DNA from: Paenibacillus sp. 37
GTDB taxonomy: Bacteria; Bacillota; Bacilli; Paenibacillales; Paenibacillaceae
Direction of reading: 5' to 3'
Length of the DNA stretch: 64,000 nucleotides
Assembly: GCF_008386395.1 (NCBI RefSeq)
Contig: NZ_CP043761.1
Coordinates: 1,798,001-1,862,000 of the forward strand
Positions 8,671-16,959 of the stretch are shown here, piece after piece; the first letter of the stretch is position 1; every line of letters begins with the position of its first letter. The notes under the pieces were generated by a model. It did not search any database, was not told the DNA's origin, and saw only the letters and a list, made by a program, of their open reading frames with translations. The position numbers and the translations under genes are program-made.

Positions 8671-8720
8671 AATAAGGTGAACTGCTTTCCTCAATGGGAA
8701 AACGGATCACCTTATTTTAT
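8671..8720 (+). terminator. Intrinsic terminator after radical SAM gene
   Basis: AATAAGGTGA at 8671-8680 pairs perfectly with TCACCTTATT at 8707-8716, followed by TTATT. The 26-base loop holds a minor TTTCC/GGAAA helix. It may act in both directions. Confidence 0.8.
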
Positions 8721-8740
8721 TAAAACTATTCATTCACACA

Positions 8741-8808
8741 ATAACAGCGATTGGAAGGTTGTTCTGTCATCGTAGTGTCAGTGTGAATATTCCTTAGTTC
8801 AATTCATT
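8741..8808 (+). repeat. Intergenic repeat element, copy 1
   Basis: This 68-base segment begins ATAACAGCGATTGGAAG. It aligns with 45354-45421, with 31 of the first 37 bases identical, a shared CGTAGTG core and a shared CAGTGT. It lies 72 bases upstream of the phosphodiester glycosidase gene. I recall similar sequences upstream of many Paenibacillus genes, but cannot search. The remaining gap up to 8880 shows no other feature I can support. Confidence 0.7.
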
Positions 8809-8879
8809 CGGTTTCAGATTCATTTAAGCTACCCGGCCTAATATGGCCTTAAGAACTTAGATGAAGAGGTGAGCTTCAC

Positions 8880-9893
8880 ATGATGAAGATGTATCAGAAA
8901 CCAACCCGGAAAGACCCACATAAAAGACCGATCTCCCCAAGAAAGCGAAGATGGCTCATCATCACACTTGTCATCGTGCTTGCGGTAGGTGGAATCCTGT
9001 ACAGCTTGGCTGACCGTTACCTGATCCGGCATGTGCAGGTGGTTGTAGCGGATGAGAACACAGCAACGGCAGCAACGGGCAATACGAATGATTCCACCAG
9101 TACTCCGACCACCGCAACTGAAGTGAATGCAACGTCAGATGATTGGGATTATTCGAGTGATGATATGGAGGTCCATATTGATAAGGTACAGTCAGGATCT
9201 GGCTCGGATCAGATTACGTATTATGTCGCTGATGTTCAGCTAACGGATGCAAGCAGCCTGCGAACTGCACTGGCAGATAATAGTTTTGGAACGAACATTA
9301 CCGAGAATACGTCAGAGATTGCCGCAGCCAACAATGCGATCTTTGCCATTAATGGTGATTATTATGGATTCCGTGATGATGGTGTCATTATCCGAAATGG
9401 AACATTGTACCGGGACAGCCCGACGCGGGATGCACTTGCCCTGTTCAACAATGGGACCATAAAAACATATAACGAGAACGAGATTTCTTCCTCGGAACTG
9501 CTGGCTGAAGGTGCCACCAATACGTTATCCTTCGGGCCCATTCTGATTCAGGATGGCGAGATTGTCAGTGATTTTAGCAGTGTGAAAATTGACAATAACT
9601 TCGGCAACCGCTCCATTCAAGACGCAAATCCAAGAACTGCTATCGGCATGATTGCTCCGAATCATTACGTTTTCGTGGTAGTGGACGGACGGCAGGACAA
9701 CAGCCGTGGCATGACCTTGGCAGAACTGGCCGATGTCATGAAAGGTTTCGGAGCAACTGAAGCCTACAACTTGGACGGCGGCGGTTCATCCACCATGTAC
9801 TTTATGGGTCGAGTCGTTAATAACCCGCTGGGGCGTAACCAGGAACGTGGCGTAAGTGACATTTTATATCTGACGGAGGGACAAGGATCATGA
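8880..9893 (+). CDS. Phosphodiester glycosidase (NAGPA-domain) membrane protein
   Basis: A 337-residue protein. A basic N-terminus and one membrane helix at about residues 24-44 are followed by a Thr/Asn/Ser-rich linker and an extracellular NAGPA domain. Family marks are AINGDYYGFRDDGVIIRNG, NPRTAIGM, YNLDGGGSSTMYF and the terminal ERGVSDILYL. Relatives remove GlcNAc-1-phosphate caps from glycans or act in exopolysaccharide and teichoic acid metabolism. Its stop overlaps the start of the glycosyltransferase gene by 4 bases (ATGA), so the two probably work together on the cell surface. A second ATG at 8883 is possible. Confidence 0.85.
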   Translation: MMKMYQKPTRKDPHKRPISPRKRRWLIITLVIVLAVGGILYSLADRYLIRHVQVVVADENTATAATGNTNDSTSTPTTATEVNATSDDWDYSSDDMEVHIDKVQSGSGSDQITYYVADVQLTDASSLRTALADNSFGTNITENTSEIAAANNAIFAINGDYYGFRDDGVIIRNGTLYRDSPTRDALALFNNGTIKTYNENEISSSELLAEGATNTLSFGPILIQDGEIVSDFSSVKIDNNFGNRSIQDANPRTAIGMIAPNHYVFVVVDGRQDNSRGMTLAELADVMKGFGATEAYNLDGGGSSTMYFMGRVVNNPLGRNQERGVSDILYLTEGQGS

Positions 9894-10903
9894 CGATATT
9901 AATTCCATCCTATGAACCCGATGTACGTTTACTGAATCTCGTTCTGCGGTTACAGACATTTAAGCTTGGACCCATTGTGATAGTGGATGATGGCAGTGGC
10001 CCAGGGTACCGTGGGATTTTTGAAACGGCAGAAGCCTATGGCTGTACGGTCCTGACACATCCCGTCAATCTGGGTAAGGGCAGGGCGTTGAAGACAGGCT
10101 TTCAGCATATTAAGGAGTACGGACCTCAAGGCGGTGTAGTGTGCGCAGATAGTGACGGACAGCATCTGCCACATGATATTAAGCGTATCTTCGAAGTGCT
10201 GCTCACACAAACGAGACCCGGAATTGTACTCGGCAGCCGTCGCTTCAGCGGGAAAATCCCAGCACGCAGCCGTTTTGGCAACACAGTCACTCGGGCAGTT
10301 TTTTCGCTCACGACAGGTACCAAAGTATATGACACGCAGACGGGTCTACGCGGTTTTCCTTACTCCATGCTGGATTGGCTGAACCAGATTCCCGGGGATC
10401 GGTTTGAATACGAGATGAACATGTTGCTAACGGCACACAAGGAAGGGTATGAGATTACGGAGGAGTTTATTGATACGGTGTATCTGGATCACAATGAGTC
10501 CTCTCATTTCCGCCCGCTGGTCGATTCGTTCCGGATCTATAGGCCAATCCTGATGTTCAGCACATCTTCGTTGCTGTCTGCTCTAATTGATTTTGGACTA
10601 CTATTCGTCATGCAGTATTTCACTCACAATCTGTTTCTGTCGGTCCTTGCAGCAAGACTGTGCAGCTCCATCTTCAACTACACGATGAATCGGAAGTACG
10701 TGTTCTCCGCAGGGCGAATCTCGAAGGTTCGCCACTCTTTGCCCAAATACTTCTCACTTGTCCTACTGGTGCTGTTATTAAACTACGGTTTATTGTATTT
10801 TTATAATGAAAAATTAATTATCCCACTGCTCGAAGCCAAGCTGTTGACCGAGGTGTCCATCTTCCTGTTTAGCTACTGGGCGCAGCGCAGATTTGTCTAT
10901 TAA
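9890..10903 (+). CDS. Glycosyltransferase family 2 fused to GtrA-like membrane domain
   Basis: A 337-residue protein. Residues 1-215 are a GT2 domain: IVDDGSGPGY for nucleotide binding, LGKGRALKTGF, the metal-binding ADSDGQH, and TQTGLRGFP. Residues 220-337 carry four hydrophobic helices of GtrA type, ending SYWAQRRFVY. This fusion usually makes or flips polyprenyl-phosphate-linked sugars for wall or exopolysaccharide glycosylation. It is translationally coupled to the phosphodiester glycosidase by a 4-base overlap and followed by a terminator. Confidence 0.85.
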   Translation: MTILIPSYEPDVRLLNLVLRLQTFKLGPIVIVDDGSGPGYRGIFETAEAYGCTVLTHPVNLGKGRALKTGFQHIKEYGPQGGVVCADSDGQHLPHDIKRIFEVLLTQTRPGIVLGSRRFSGKIPARSRFGNTVTRAVFSLTTGTKVYDTQTGLRGFPYSMLDWLNQIPGDRFEYEMNMLLTAHKEGYEITEEFIDTVYLDHNESSHFRPLVDSFRIYRPILMFSTSSLLSALIDFGLLFVMQYFTHNLFLSVLAARLCSSIFNYTMNRKYVFSAGRISKVRHSLPKYFSLVLLVLLLNYGLLYFYNEKLIIPLLEAKLLTEVSIFLFSYWAQRRFVY

Positions 10904-10906
10904 CGC

Positions 10907-10942
10907 AGAGAGAGTAGGCATATAGCTTGCTCTCTTTTTTTC
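10907..10942 (+). terminator. Intrinsic terminator after GT2-GtrA gene
   Basis: AGAGAG pairs with CTCTCT across about 15 bases and is followed by a run of T. It lies directly after the stop codon at 10901-10903. Confidence 0.75.
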
Positions 10943-10987
10943 AATCAGAGCCGTTTCAAAAGAATATCCTGCGCTTCTTGGTTAACA

Positions 10988-11034
10988 AAAAAGGTCGAGA
11001 ATAGGGGGAAGCATACCCTTGTTCTCGGCCTTTT
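10988..11034. terminator. Bidirectional terminator of the PTS operon
   Basis: A long stem, AAAAGGTCGAGAA then AGGG on one side and CCCT then TTCTCGGCCTTTT on the other, encloses a short loop. Runs of A and T on each side allow termination of both the minus-strand PTS operon and plus-strand transcripts. Confidence 0.85.
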
Positions 11035-11055
11035 AAACTCACAGGAGGACGAGGG

Positions 11056-12513
11056 TTACATCAGCTTCTTAATCTCATCCTTCAGGATTTCGGACTGAGT
11101 GCCGAAGATGACCTGCACAGCTCCACCACCGAGCCTCATGACGCCGGAAGCGCCGAGCTGTTTGAGCGCCTGATCGTTGACGGCTTTGTCGTCCCTGACA
11201 ACTAGCCGGAGGCGAGTGATGCAGGCGTCAATGCTCTCGATATTATCTGTTCCCCCAATCTCGGCGAGCACTTTGCCAGCCTTGGTGTCGGCAGACGCCG
11301 CTGCCACGGCGGAAGCATTAGTGGGGGCATCGGCATCATAAGCGTCATCCTCGCGCCCCGGCGTTTTCAGGTTGAACTTGATAATCATGAACCGGAACAG
11401 GAAATAATAGACGACCGCAAATGCGAGTCCGACCGGGATCATGAGCAGCGGATTGGTCGACAGCTTCATGTTCACGAGGTAATCGATTAGACCTGCAGAG
11501 AAGGCGAAGCCCAGCTTAACATTCAGCAGGTACATGATTAGGGCCGCCGCACCGGTAAGAATAGCGTGAACCACATATAGTAGAGGCGCCGCGAACATAA
11601 AGGAGAACTCGAGCGGCTCGGTAATACCCGTTAAGAACGAAGCCACCGCTGCGCCGATAAAGATCGAAGCGACCATTTTGCGCTTTTCAGGCCGGGCTGT
11701 ATGAATCAAGGCTAGCGCCGCCGCCGGAAGAGCGAACATCATAATCGGGAAGAAGCCAGACATGAACATGCCTGCCGTAGGGTCTCCGTTGAAGAAGCGG
11801 GTCAGGTCGCCGTGCACGACTTCCCCGGCTGCATTGGTATAATCTCCGATCTGGAACCAGGCGATGGAGTTGAGGACATGATGCAGACCGAGCGGGATGA
11901 GTAGGCGGTTGGCGATCATAAACACCATGGAGCCAACGCCGCCAAAACCTACAATCCAGGCGCCGAAAGCGCCGATGGCATCCTGAATCGGGCTCCAGAC
12001 CATGCCGAACAGGATGGCCAACACCAGCATGGAGCCGGCGGTGACCATCGGCACAAAGCGTTTGCCGGAGAAGAAGCCGAGCCAGTCAGGAAGCTTGATA
12101 TTATGATATTTTTTATACATATAGGCTGCAAGCAGTCCGGCAAATATCCCGCCCAATACGCCCATATCCAGCTTGACATCGTCAGGAATATAGCCGAATA
12201 CACCTGGAACGGCTCCCAGAATCCGCGTCAGTACCATATAAGCGATCAGGGCGGAAAGCGCGGCGACCGCATCCCCCGCCAGTCCGATTGCCACCCCAAT
12301 GGCGAAGATGAGCGCAAGGTTGCCGAAGATCGCCCCCGCTCCCTCATTCAGGAATGGAACTACATACTGATTAAGAAATCCCCCGATCACGGGACCGAGT
12401 GGAATGTCCTTTTCGTAATTAAGAAGACCGAGGCCTTGAAGAATACCTGCCGCAGGCAGGGTTGCTACAGGAAGCATCAGGGATTTTCCCAGCTTTTGCA
12501 GTGATTTCAGCAT
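11056..12513 (-). CDS. nagE: PTS N-acetylglucosamine/glucose-type transporter subunit IICB
   Basis: A 485-residue sugar permease of the phosphotransferase system. Residues 1-385 are the membrane IIC domain, with the conserved GLHHVLNSIAWF and the sugar-site GITEPLEFSFMF. FNLKTPGRE is typical of NagE-type proteins. After an Ala/Asp-rich linker, residues about 415-485 are the IIB domain with phospho-cysteine C431 (DACITRLRL). It takes phosphate from the IIA protein encoded upstream. GlcNAc is favoured over glucose by family resemblance only. The ATG follows AAAGGAAG. It is the last gene of the operon before the terminator. Confidence 0.85.
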   Translation of the reverse strand: MLKSLQKLGKSLMLPVATLPAAGILQGLGLLNYEKDIPLGPVIGGFLNQYVVPFLNEGAGAIFGNLALIFAIGVAIGLAGDAVAALSALIAYMVLTRILGAVPGVFGYIPDDVKLDMGVLGGIFAGLLAAYMYKKYHNIKLPDWLGFFSGKRFVPMVTAGSMLVLAILFGMVWSPIQDAIGAFGAWIVGFGGVGSMVFMIANRLLIPLGLHHVLNSIAWFQIGDYTNAAGEVVHGDLTRFFNGDPTAGMFMSGFFPIMMFALPAAALALIHTARPEKRKMVASIFIGAAVASFLTGITEPLEFSFMFAAPLLYVVHAILTGAAALIMYLLNVKLGFAFSAGLIDYLVNMKLSTNPLLMIPVGLAFAVVYYFLFRFMIIKFNLKTPGREDDAYDADAPTNASAVAAASADTKAGKVLAEIGGTDNIESIDACITRLRLVVRDDKAVNDQALKQLGASGVMRLGGGAVQVIFGTQSEILKDEIKKLM

Positions 12514-12543
12514 ATTGTTCTTCCTTTCTTTTTTTGATTTAGG

Positions 12544-13050
12544 TTATTTGGACAAGCTGACTTTCATGATCGTTCCCATGCCTGCTTCTACGCTGCCATA
12601 CTCCGGGTGTGACTCCCACGGCTGTTCAGCCGCATTCGCAACGATGACAGGGGTGATGACCGGATAACCGGCGGAAGCAATCGCATTCAGGTCAAATTCA
12701 ATCAGAGTCTGACCGATAGTGACTTGATCCCCGGCCTGCACTTGGGGGGTGAAGCCCTGTCCTTTCAGGCTGACAGTATTCATACCGATATGCAGCAGCA
12801 GCTGCAGCCCGGAAGCATGCTCAATCATTACGGCATGGTGCGATTTGATCAGGTGCACCACAGTGCCGTCGATAGGGGCGACCAGCCTGCCTTCTTGGGG
12901 AATCATTGCGACTCCCGGTCCCATAAGTCCTTGCGCGAACGCTTCGTCAGGCACTTCTTCCAAACTGACGCAGGTTCCGGTGAGCGGGGATGCGACGGAT
13001 ATTGTTTCAGATGTTTTGGCAGATTTGTTGTTTTTCCATTTCCAGATCAT
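12544..13050 (-). CDS. PTS glucose-family IIA component
   Basis: A 168-residue cytoplasmic phosphocarrier of the Crr family. Landmarks are SPLTGTCVSLEEVPDEAFA, MGPGVAMIP, APIDGTVVHLIKSHHAVMI (conserved H72) and LLLHIGMNTVSLKGQGF, where H87 is the predicted phosphorylation site. It passes phosphate from HPr to the IIB domain of the downstream permease. Its start overlaps the end of the antiterminator gene by 4 bases, and the permease follows 30 bases later, giving a three-gene operon. Confidence 0.9.
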   Translation of the reverse strand: MIWKWKNNKSAKTSETISVASPLTGTCVSLEEVPDEAFAQGLMGPGVAMIPQEGRLVAPIDGTVVHLIKSHHAVMIEHASGLQLLLHIGMNTVSLKGQGFTPQVQAGDQVTIGQTLIEFDLNAIASAGYPVITPVIVANAAEQPWESHPEYGSVEAGMGTIMKVSLSK

Positions 13051-13931
13051 TGTGTGTTGTCCTTTCTGTTGTTGGTTTTGGCATGGGTTTGAAAAAGCCG
13101 GTATAAATGCATTGCGAGAAAAGCCGTTTCTTCCTCAGGCACTTCTGTACCCAAATCCTCGGCCATTACAGCGCTCAGTTTTCTGGCCAGCTGGTATTCG
13201 GACGTATATTCATTTTTCACATATTGTGCGAAGGTGGGAGCCGTCATCGGCTGCTGATACAGGCGTTCCATGGAGAAGCGCAGGTGTATCATGAGTCTTG
13301 CCTGGCTAAGGCTGCTCTGATCAAAGCGAACACCACCCTCCTCTTCAATAATCGACTGAAGTTTGCTGATCACATTGGATACCTTAACCAACTGTCCGAC
13401 AGGGACGTGATTTACGGAGGAGTACACATGGTATGTCAGGAACCCGGCCTCATCCTCCGGTACCTCTACGCCAAAGGCCTCTCCGATCATGGCCGCCGCT
13501 TCCAAGGCGATTTCGAATTCTTTCGGAAAACTGAGCTTTGTCTCCGTAAGAAAAGGATTCAGAATCTCCATCCCATTGCGGATACGATATAAGGTGAACT
13601 GAATATGACTCGGAAGAGCAAGGTAGATCTTGTCATTCAGCTTGCCGGGAAACTGATCAGCGATGAGACGGATAATTCGGTCAGAGATGTCGATGACATT
13701 GGGGTCCAAGTCCCTCATCAGCTCCTGCGCCTGCCCCCACTCCTCCCGGTCTTCCAGCCGGAACCTTTTTTCAATCCGCGGATCATCGGCCTGAACGGTG
13801 CTTTCCACCTTGAACGCAAATCCCAACCCTTTGCCGATCAGTACGTACTCCTTGGTATTCTGGTGCGACCGGGCCAGAACAATATTACTGCCAACGACCC
13901 GCTCCACCTGCAAAATCATTCCTTTACTCAC
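13047..13931 (-). CDS. BglG/LicT/GlcT-family transcription antiterminator
   Basis: A 294-residue RNA-binding regulator. Residues 1-58 form the co-antiterminator RNA-binding domain (VERVVGSNIVLARS, GKGLGFAFK). Two PTS regulation domains follow (about 65-170 and 175-280), with histidines in LPSHIQF, LTYHVYSS and LAMHLYR that PTS proteins phosphorylate. It should stabilise the RAT hairpin in its own leader and so let RNA polymerase pass the terminator. The start is GTG after GAGGAGG at 9 bases. Whether it is closer to GlcT or LicT cannot be settled here. Confidence 0.9.
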   Translation of the reverse strand: MSKGMILQVERVVGSNIVLARSHQNTKEYVLIGKGLGFAFKVESTVQADDPRIEKRFRLEDREEWGQAQELMRDLDPNVIDISDRIIRLIADQFPGKLNDKIYLALPSHIQFTLYRIRNGMEILNPFLTETKLSFPKEFEIALEAAAMIGEAFGVEVPEDEAGFLTYHVYSSVNHVPVGQLVKVSNVISKLQSIIEEEGGVRFDQSSLSQARLMIHLRFSMERLYQQPMTAPTFAQYVKNEYTSEYQLARKLSAVMAEDLGTEVPEEETAFLAMHLYRLFQTHAKTNNRKDNTQ

Positions 13932-13955
13932 GGTTCACCGCCTCCTCATTTCTAA

Positions 13956-13970
13956 AGTTAACGCTTTCAT
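13956..13970 (-). promoter_or_regulatory. cre box (CcpA site)
   Basis: Minus-strand ATGAAAGCGTTAACT matches the catabolite-response consensus WTGNAANCGNWNNCW at every position. It lies between the leader terminator and the GTG of the antiterminator gene, where bound CcpA-HPr(Ser-P) could block elongation. The role is inferred from the match and position. Confidence 0.8.
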
Positions 13971-13983
13971 GGCTCCGGAACGC

Positions 13984-14030
13984 AAAAAGAGCCAAGAAGC
14001 GAGTATAGTCTCATGTTCGCTTCTTGGCTC
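13984..14030 (-). terminator. Leader terminator of the PTS operon
   Basis: On the minus strand, a perfect 14-bp stem (GAGCCAAGAAGCGA with its complement) encloses a 14-base loop and is followed by TTTTT. It precedes the first gene and shares its GAGCC arm with the RAT element, so the two structures exclude each other. Confidence 0.9.
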
Positions 14031-14055
14031 ATGCCCTCTGGGGTGGTAACACGCC
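14026..14055 (-). promoter_or_regulatory. RAT-like ribonucleic antiterminator
   Basis: The minus-strand RNA runs from GGCGTGTTACC to GGCATGAGCC. This matches the LicT/SacT-type RAT layout, with TGTTAC on the 5' side, GGCA on the 3' side and a closing GGC/GCC stem. Its last five bases (GAGCC) are the first five of the terminator stem, the classical antitermination arrangement. The ligand protein is most likely the antiterminator encoded just downstream. Confidence 0.8.
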
Positions 14056-14092
14056 AATTCATTTTATGTTTTCATCAGAACGTTCTTCCTAC

Positions 14093-14121
14093 ATAATATA
14101 AAGCTGATCTGCCACCGTCAA
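14093..14121 (-). promoter_or_regulatory. Sigma-A promoter of the PTS operon
   Basis: Minus-strand TTGACG (-35, 14121-14116) and TATTAT (-10, 14098-14093) are separated by 17 bases. Transcription would start near 14086, about 30 bases before the RAT. Confidence 0.8.
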
Positions 14122-14227
14122 CCATAATTTTGTCATCCAACTGTTCGTCGTTTAATATAGGGAATGTGTAAACGAAAAGGTACCTGCCGTAGTTGGAGCC
14201 AAATCTAACATGAATAGGAGTATGCCT

Positions 14228-14938
14228 ATGTATCTTCGAAGTGTGGAACTCCTGTCGGCCAAGATCGAGAATAGGGACCAATATCCTTTTGACATCCCCG
14301 CGATCCGGTCCTTGGAACGATTGGAGATCACAAATAACGTTACTTTTTTTGTAGGTGAAAATGGTTCAGGGAAATCTACGCTGCTGGAAGGCATCGCACA
14401 TCAATGTGGCTTCAATACCGCAGGGGGTGGCAGGAATAATACCTATGAGACACATGCTTCGGAATCCTCGCTCGGGAATTATCTCAGGCTGGCCTGGTTG
14501 CCCAAAATAACGAATGGTTTCTTCATGCGCTCTGAATCGTTCTATCAATTCGCATCACATGTCGACGAGATGCCGGAATCGCTTCCGTATTATGGCGGGC
14601 GTTCATTACATGAACAATCACATGGGGAGTCTTTTCTCAGTCTGTTCGTCAACCGCTTTAGTTCCAAAGGCATCTATCTGCTCGACGAGCCCGAAGCCGC
14701 ATTGTCCCCAGCTAGGCAGCTCTCTTTATTGCGGATTCTTCATGATCTGTCAGGCACTTCGCAGTTCATTATTGCGACGCACTCACCTATTCTGCTCGGG
14801 TATCCGGGGGCGGAGATTTTAAGTTTTGACGATAACCATATTCAAGAGGTAGTCTATGAGGATACCGATCACTACCAGATTACCCGCAGTTTTCTGGAGA
14901 ACCGCGACCGGATGCTGAATGAATTATTTAAAGACTAA
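14228..14938 (+). CDS. AAA family ATPase (ABC-type fold)
   Basis: A 236-residue stand-alone ATPase. The Walker A GENGSGKST is at residues 43-51, a signature-like EQSHGESFLSLF near 140, Walker B YLLDEPEAALS near 160 and the switch histidine in IIATHSPIL near 190. There is no membrane domain. Relatives bind DNA or work with partner nucleases, but no partner is visible. I use ATG 14228 because AGGAG lies 7 bases upstream; ATGs at 14210 and 14222 are poorly spaced. It is transcribed divergently from the PTS operon. Confidence 0.8.
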   Translation: MYLRSVELLSAKIENRDQYPFDIPAIRSLERLEITNNVTFFVGENGSGKSTLLEGIAHQCGFNTAGGGRNNTYETHASESSLGNYLRLAWLPKITNGFFMRSESFYQFASHVDEMPESLPYYGGRSLHEQSHGESFLSLFVNRFSSKGIYLLDEPEAALSPARQLSLLRILHDLSGTSQFIIATHSPILLGYPGAEILSFDDNHIQEVVYEDTDHYQITRSFLENRDRMLNELFKD

Positions 14939-14987
14939 GTTGAGATGTGATACAAGTTTAATACTACATTTTATGAGGAGAGATTGG

Positions 14988-15476
14988 ATGAAAGTAGGAT
15001 TCATAATCATTGATATGCAAGAGAGTATTGTGCGGAAAAAGATGGATCAGAGCTCGATAGACCATGCTTGCGAGTACATTAACCATGTAGCTAACGTGCT
15101 GCGCTCGAATGATCATGTGGTCATTCACGTGCAGGATGTGGAGGGCATGGAGGAGACACCACCGGAAGAATATCGTATTATTCCCGAGGTAGATGTGAAT
15201 GAGAAGGATATCACAGTTACCAAAGAAGCTTCCAACGCTTTCTGGCAGACTAATCTGGAGCAGGTGTTGAAGAGTCACGGAATTGAATTGGTGATTATTG
15301 CCGGGTTTGCCGCAGAGGAATGTGTTCTATTCACCTACAACGGTGCGATGGAGCGAGGTTTCCGTCCGGTGATGTTGCAAAATGGAATTCTAAGCACCCA
15401 TCACGAAGCGGTGATTTCAACGTACAGAGATCGCAATGTGATCTCATATCCTGTGGTTGATTATCTAATCCATTAA
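14988..15476 (+). CDS. Isochorismatase-family cysteine hydrolase
   Basis: A 162-residue cytoplasmic hydrolase. The catalytic triad of the family is visible: D9 in FIIIDMQ, K79 in TVTKEASNAFW and C112 in AAEECVLF. Family members hydrolyse amides such as nicotinamide or vinyl ethers such as isochorismate; the substrate here is unknown. ATG 14988 is preceded by GAGGAG at 7 bases, while upstream in-frame codons overlap the ATPase gene without a ribosome site. A small membrane protein gene follows closely. Confidence 0.85.
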   Translation: MKVGFIIIDMQESIVRKKMDQSSIDHACEYINHVANVLRSNDHVVIHVQDVEGMEETPPEEYRIIPEVDVNEKDITVTKEASNAFWQTNLEQVLKSHGIELVIIAGFAAEECVLFTYNGAMERGFRPVMLQNGILSTHHEAVISTYRDRNVISYPVVDYLIH

Positions 15477-15509
15477 GTGTCGGTTATATCCAAAATGGAG
15501 GTGATGGTG

Positions 15510-15746
15510 ATGAACGTGCTTCACATTGCTTTTGTATTTGTGATCTCATTGGCAGGCGTTGCCTTCGGCGTTCAGGGATTGAAGAAAAAATCGCCAGTCA
15601 TGATGTATATCAGTGTAATATTTATTTTCGTTCCTATACTCCTCTTCCTGGATTGGATGGCGTTTCTACCTTTTATCGCTCCGGCTGCACTTGCTAGTGG
15701 ATACTTGGTGAAAAATAAAGACAAGAGCACCAACCGGACCCTGTAA
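15510..15746 (+). CDS. Small membrane protein
   Basis: A 78-residue protein with two or three hydrophobic segments (about residues 3-22, 30-44 and 47-65) and a basic C-terminus (KNKDKSTNR). No family is recognised. ATG 15510 has GGAGG at 8 bases. It begins 33 bases after the isochorismatase-like gene and ends in a terminator hairpin, so it is probably the last gene of that transcript. Confidence 0.6.
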   Translation: MNVLHIAFVFVISLAGVAFGVQGLKKKSPVMMYISVIFIFVPILLFLDWMAFLPFIAPAALASGYLVKNKDKSTNRTL

Positions 15747-15760
15747 AGGGTCTATTTTTA
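15736..15760 (+). terminator. Intrinsic terminator
   Basis: GACCCT and AGGGTC pair around a 4-base loop, followed by TATTTTT. The hairpin overlaps the stop codon of the small membrane protein gene. Confidence 0.75.
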
Positions 15761-15940
15761 TGCATAAATGTTCATGTCCACTGTGAAAGTTAAGTTTACT
15801 CTATGGATTAAACCAAACTTTGCCTATATCTGTTGTGGTTGAAAGGATATATTGAGAACAGGGCACAGCAAACGTGCTGTGAACATCGGAAAGGTTATGT
15901 ATTGATCACTAACTAACTCATTAACTAAGGGAGATGTGCA

Positions 15941-16459
15941 ATGAAGATGAACGTACAAATTAAGAGTATTTTGGCAGAACAAAAGGAATTGTTTCTCAAC
16001 CTGTACAACTTGTACTTATATGATCTGTCTGAATTTTCTGGCGAGGATCTACTTAAAGAGGGGAAATATGATCCAACGAACACCTATCTCTATCTGGAAC
16101 GCGATGAATTACATCCGTTTTTGATTCAGTATGAAGGAAAGATTATTGGATTCGTCCTGGTGTGTTCACCTCCATATGTGCCAGAAGATGTGGATTATAC
16201 CGTGCAGGAGCTGTTCCTGGTCAAAAAGTATCGTGGACAGGGACTGGCAGCACAAGCGGTCGACTTGGTTTTTGCTCAGTTTCAGGGTAGATTCAAAGTA
16301 GGACAACTCGCTAACAATGCAGCAGCAGTTTCGTTCTGGAAAAAGTATTATGAGCAACATCAGATTGAATATACCGAGTCTGAATATAACATTGAGATTG
16401 ACAACATCGCTGGCAGCCACCGGATTTTGTCTCAGACTTTTGTGCGTGGAAAGAGATAG
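15941..16459 (+). CDS. GNAT family N-acetyltransferase
   Basis: A 172-residue acetyltransferase. The core is FVLVCSPPYVPEDVDYTVQE, then LFLVKKYRGQGLAAQAVDLVF, in which the RGQGLA loop holds acetyl-CoA pyrophosphate. A more divergent C-terminus follows (VSFWKKYYEQH). The substrate is unknown. The ATG follows AGGGAGATGTGCA. The gene is separated from upstream genes by a terminator and about 180 bases without other supportable features. Confidence 0.8.
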   Translation: MKMNVQIKSILAEQKELFLNLYNLYLYDLSEFSGEDLLKEGKYDPTNTYLYLERDELHPFLIQYEGKIIGFVLVCSPPYVPEDVDYTVQELFLVKKYRGQGLAAQAVDLVFAQFQGRFKVGQLANNAAAVSFWKKYYEQHQIEYTESEYNIEIDNIAGSHRILSQTFVRGKR

Positions 16460-16487
16460 ATCCTATTTAAATTAGAAGGTGATTCGT

Positions 16488-16898
16488 TTGTTTATTATCA
16501 TAGCAACCAAGGGGAATTGGAAGTGGATTTCTGGTGTGTTTCAGGCAGAAGAGGTAGCTAGACAGTACATGGATCTCATACCTGATGAGCTTAAGGCGTT
16601 CCAGGAATTCATTCAGATAGAGAACATCACATTTCCTTTTTATATTATAGAGCGTCAGGCATCTCCATTTAGGTTTCTCGATAAAGATGAAGTGATTTCA
16701 CTTTTCGATCATACGGATATATCAGAGGACGAAGATGAGGTGCACTTCAATATCTACACGGTGGATTCAGATTATAGACCAAAGAAACCTGGAACAGATT
16801 ATATGGGAATACTGAGACATGATCATGTGACCAATGAATGGATAGAGATGTATCGTGAGGAAGGGGCAGAGTTCCTGATTAGAAGAAGGATTTTATGA
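16488..16898 (+). CDS. Hypothetical protein
   Basis: A 136-residue soluble protein, mixed alpha/beta. It begins with the hydrophobic strand FIIIATKGNWKW and has an acidic middle (HTDISEDEDEVHFNIYT). I do not recognise a family. TTG 16488 is chosen because AGAAGG lies 8 bases upstream; GTG 16479 overlaps that site. The gene is 28 bases after the GNAT gene and is followed by a terminator, so the pair is probably one transcript. Confidence 0.6.
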   Translation: MFIIIATKGNWKWISGVFQAEEVARQYMDLIPDELKAFQEFIQIENITFPFYIIERQASPFRFLDKDEVISLFDHTDISEDEDEVHFNIYTVDSDYRPKKPGTDYMGILRHDHVTNEWIEMYREEGAEFLIRRRIL

Positions 16899-16959
16899 AT
16901 GTGAGAATTAAGGAAACTAGCGATCCAGCACTTTAGTTTACTACCTAATTTAATAAACG

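Noticed and set aside
13107..13955. Long plus-strand frames opposite the antiterminator gene
   Set aside because: They have no ribosome sites, and the minus-strand gene shows clear PRD domains. They are shadows of that coding strand.
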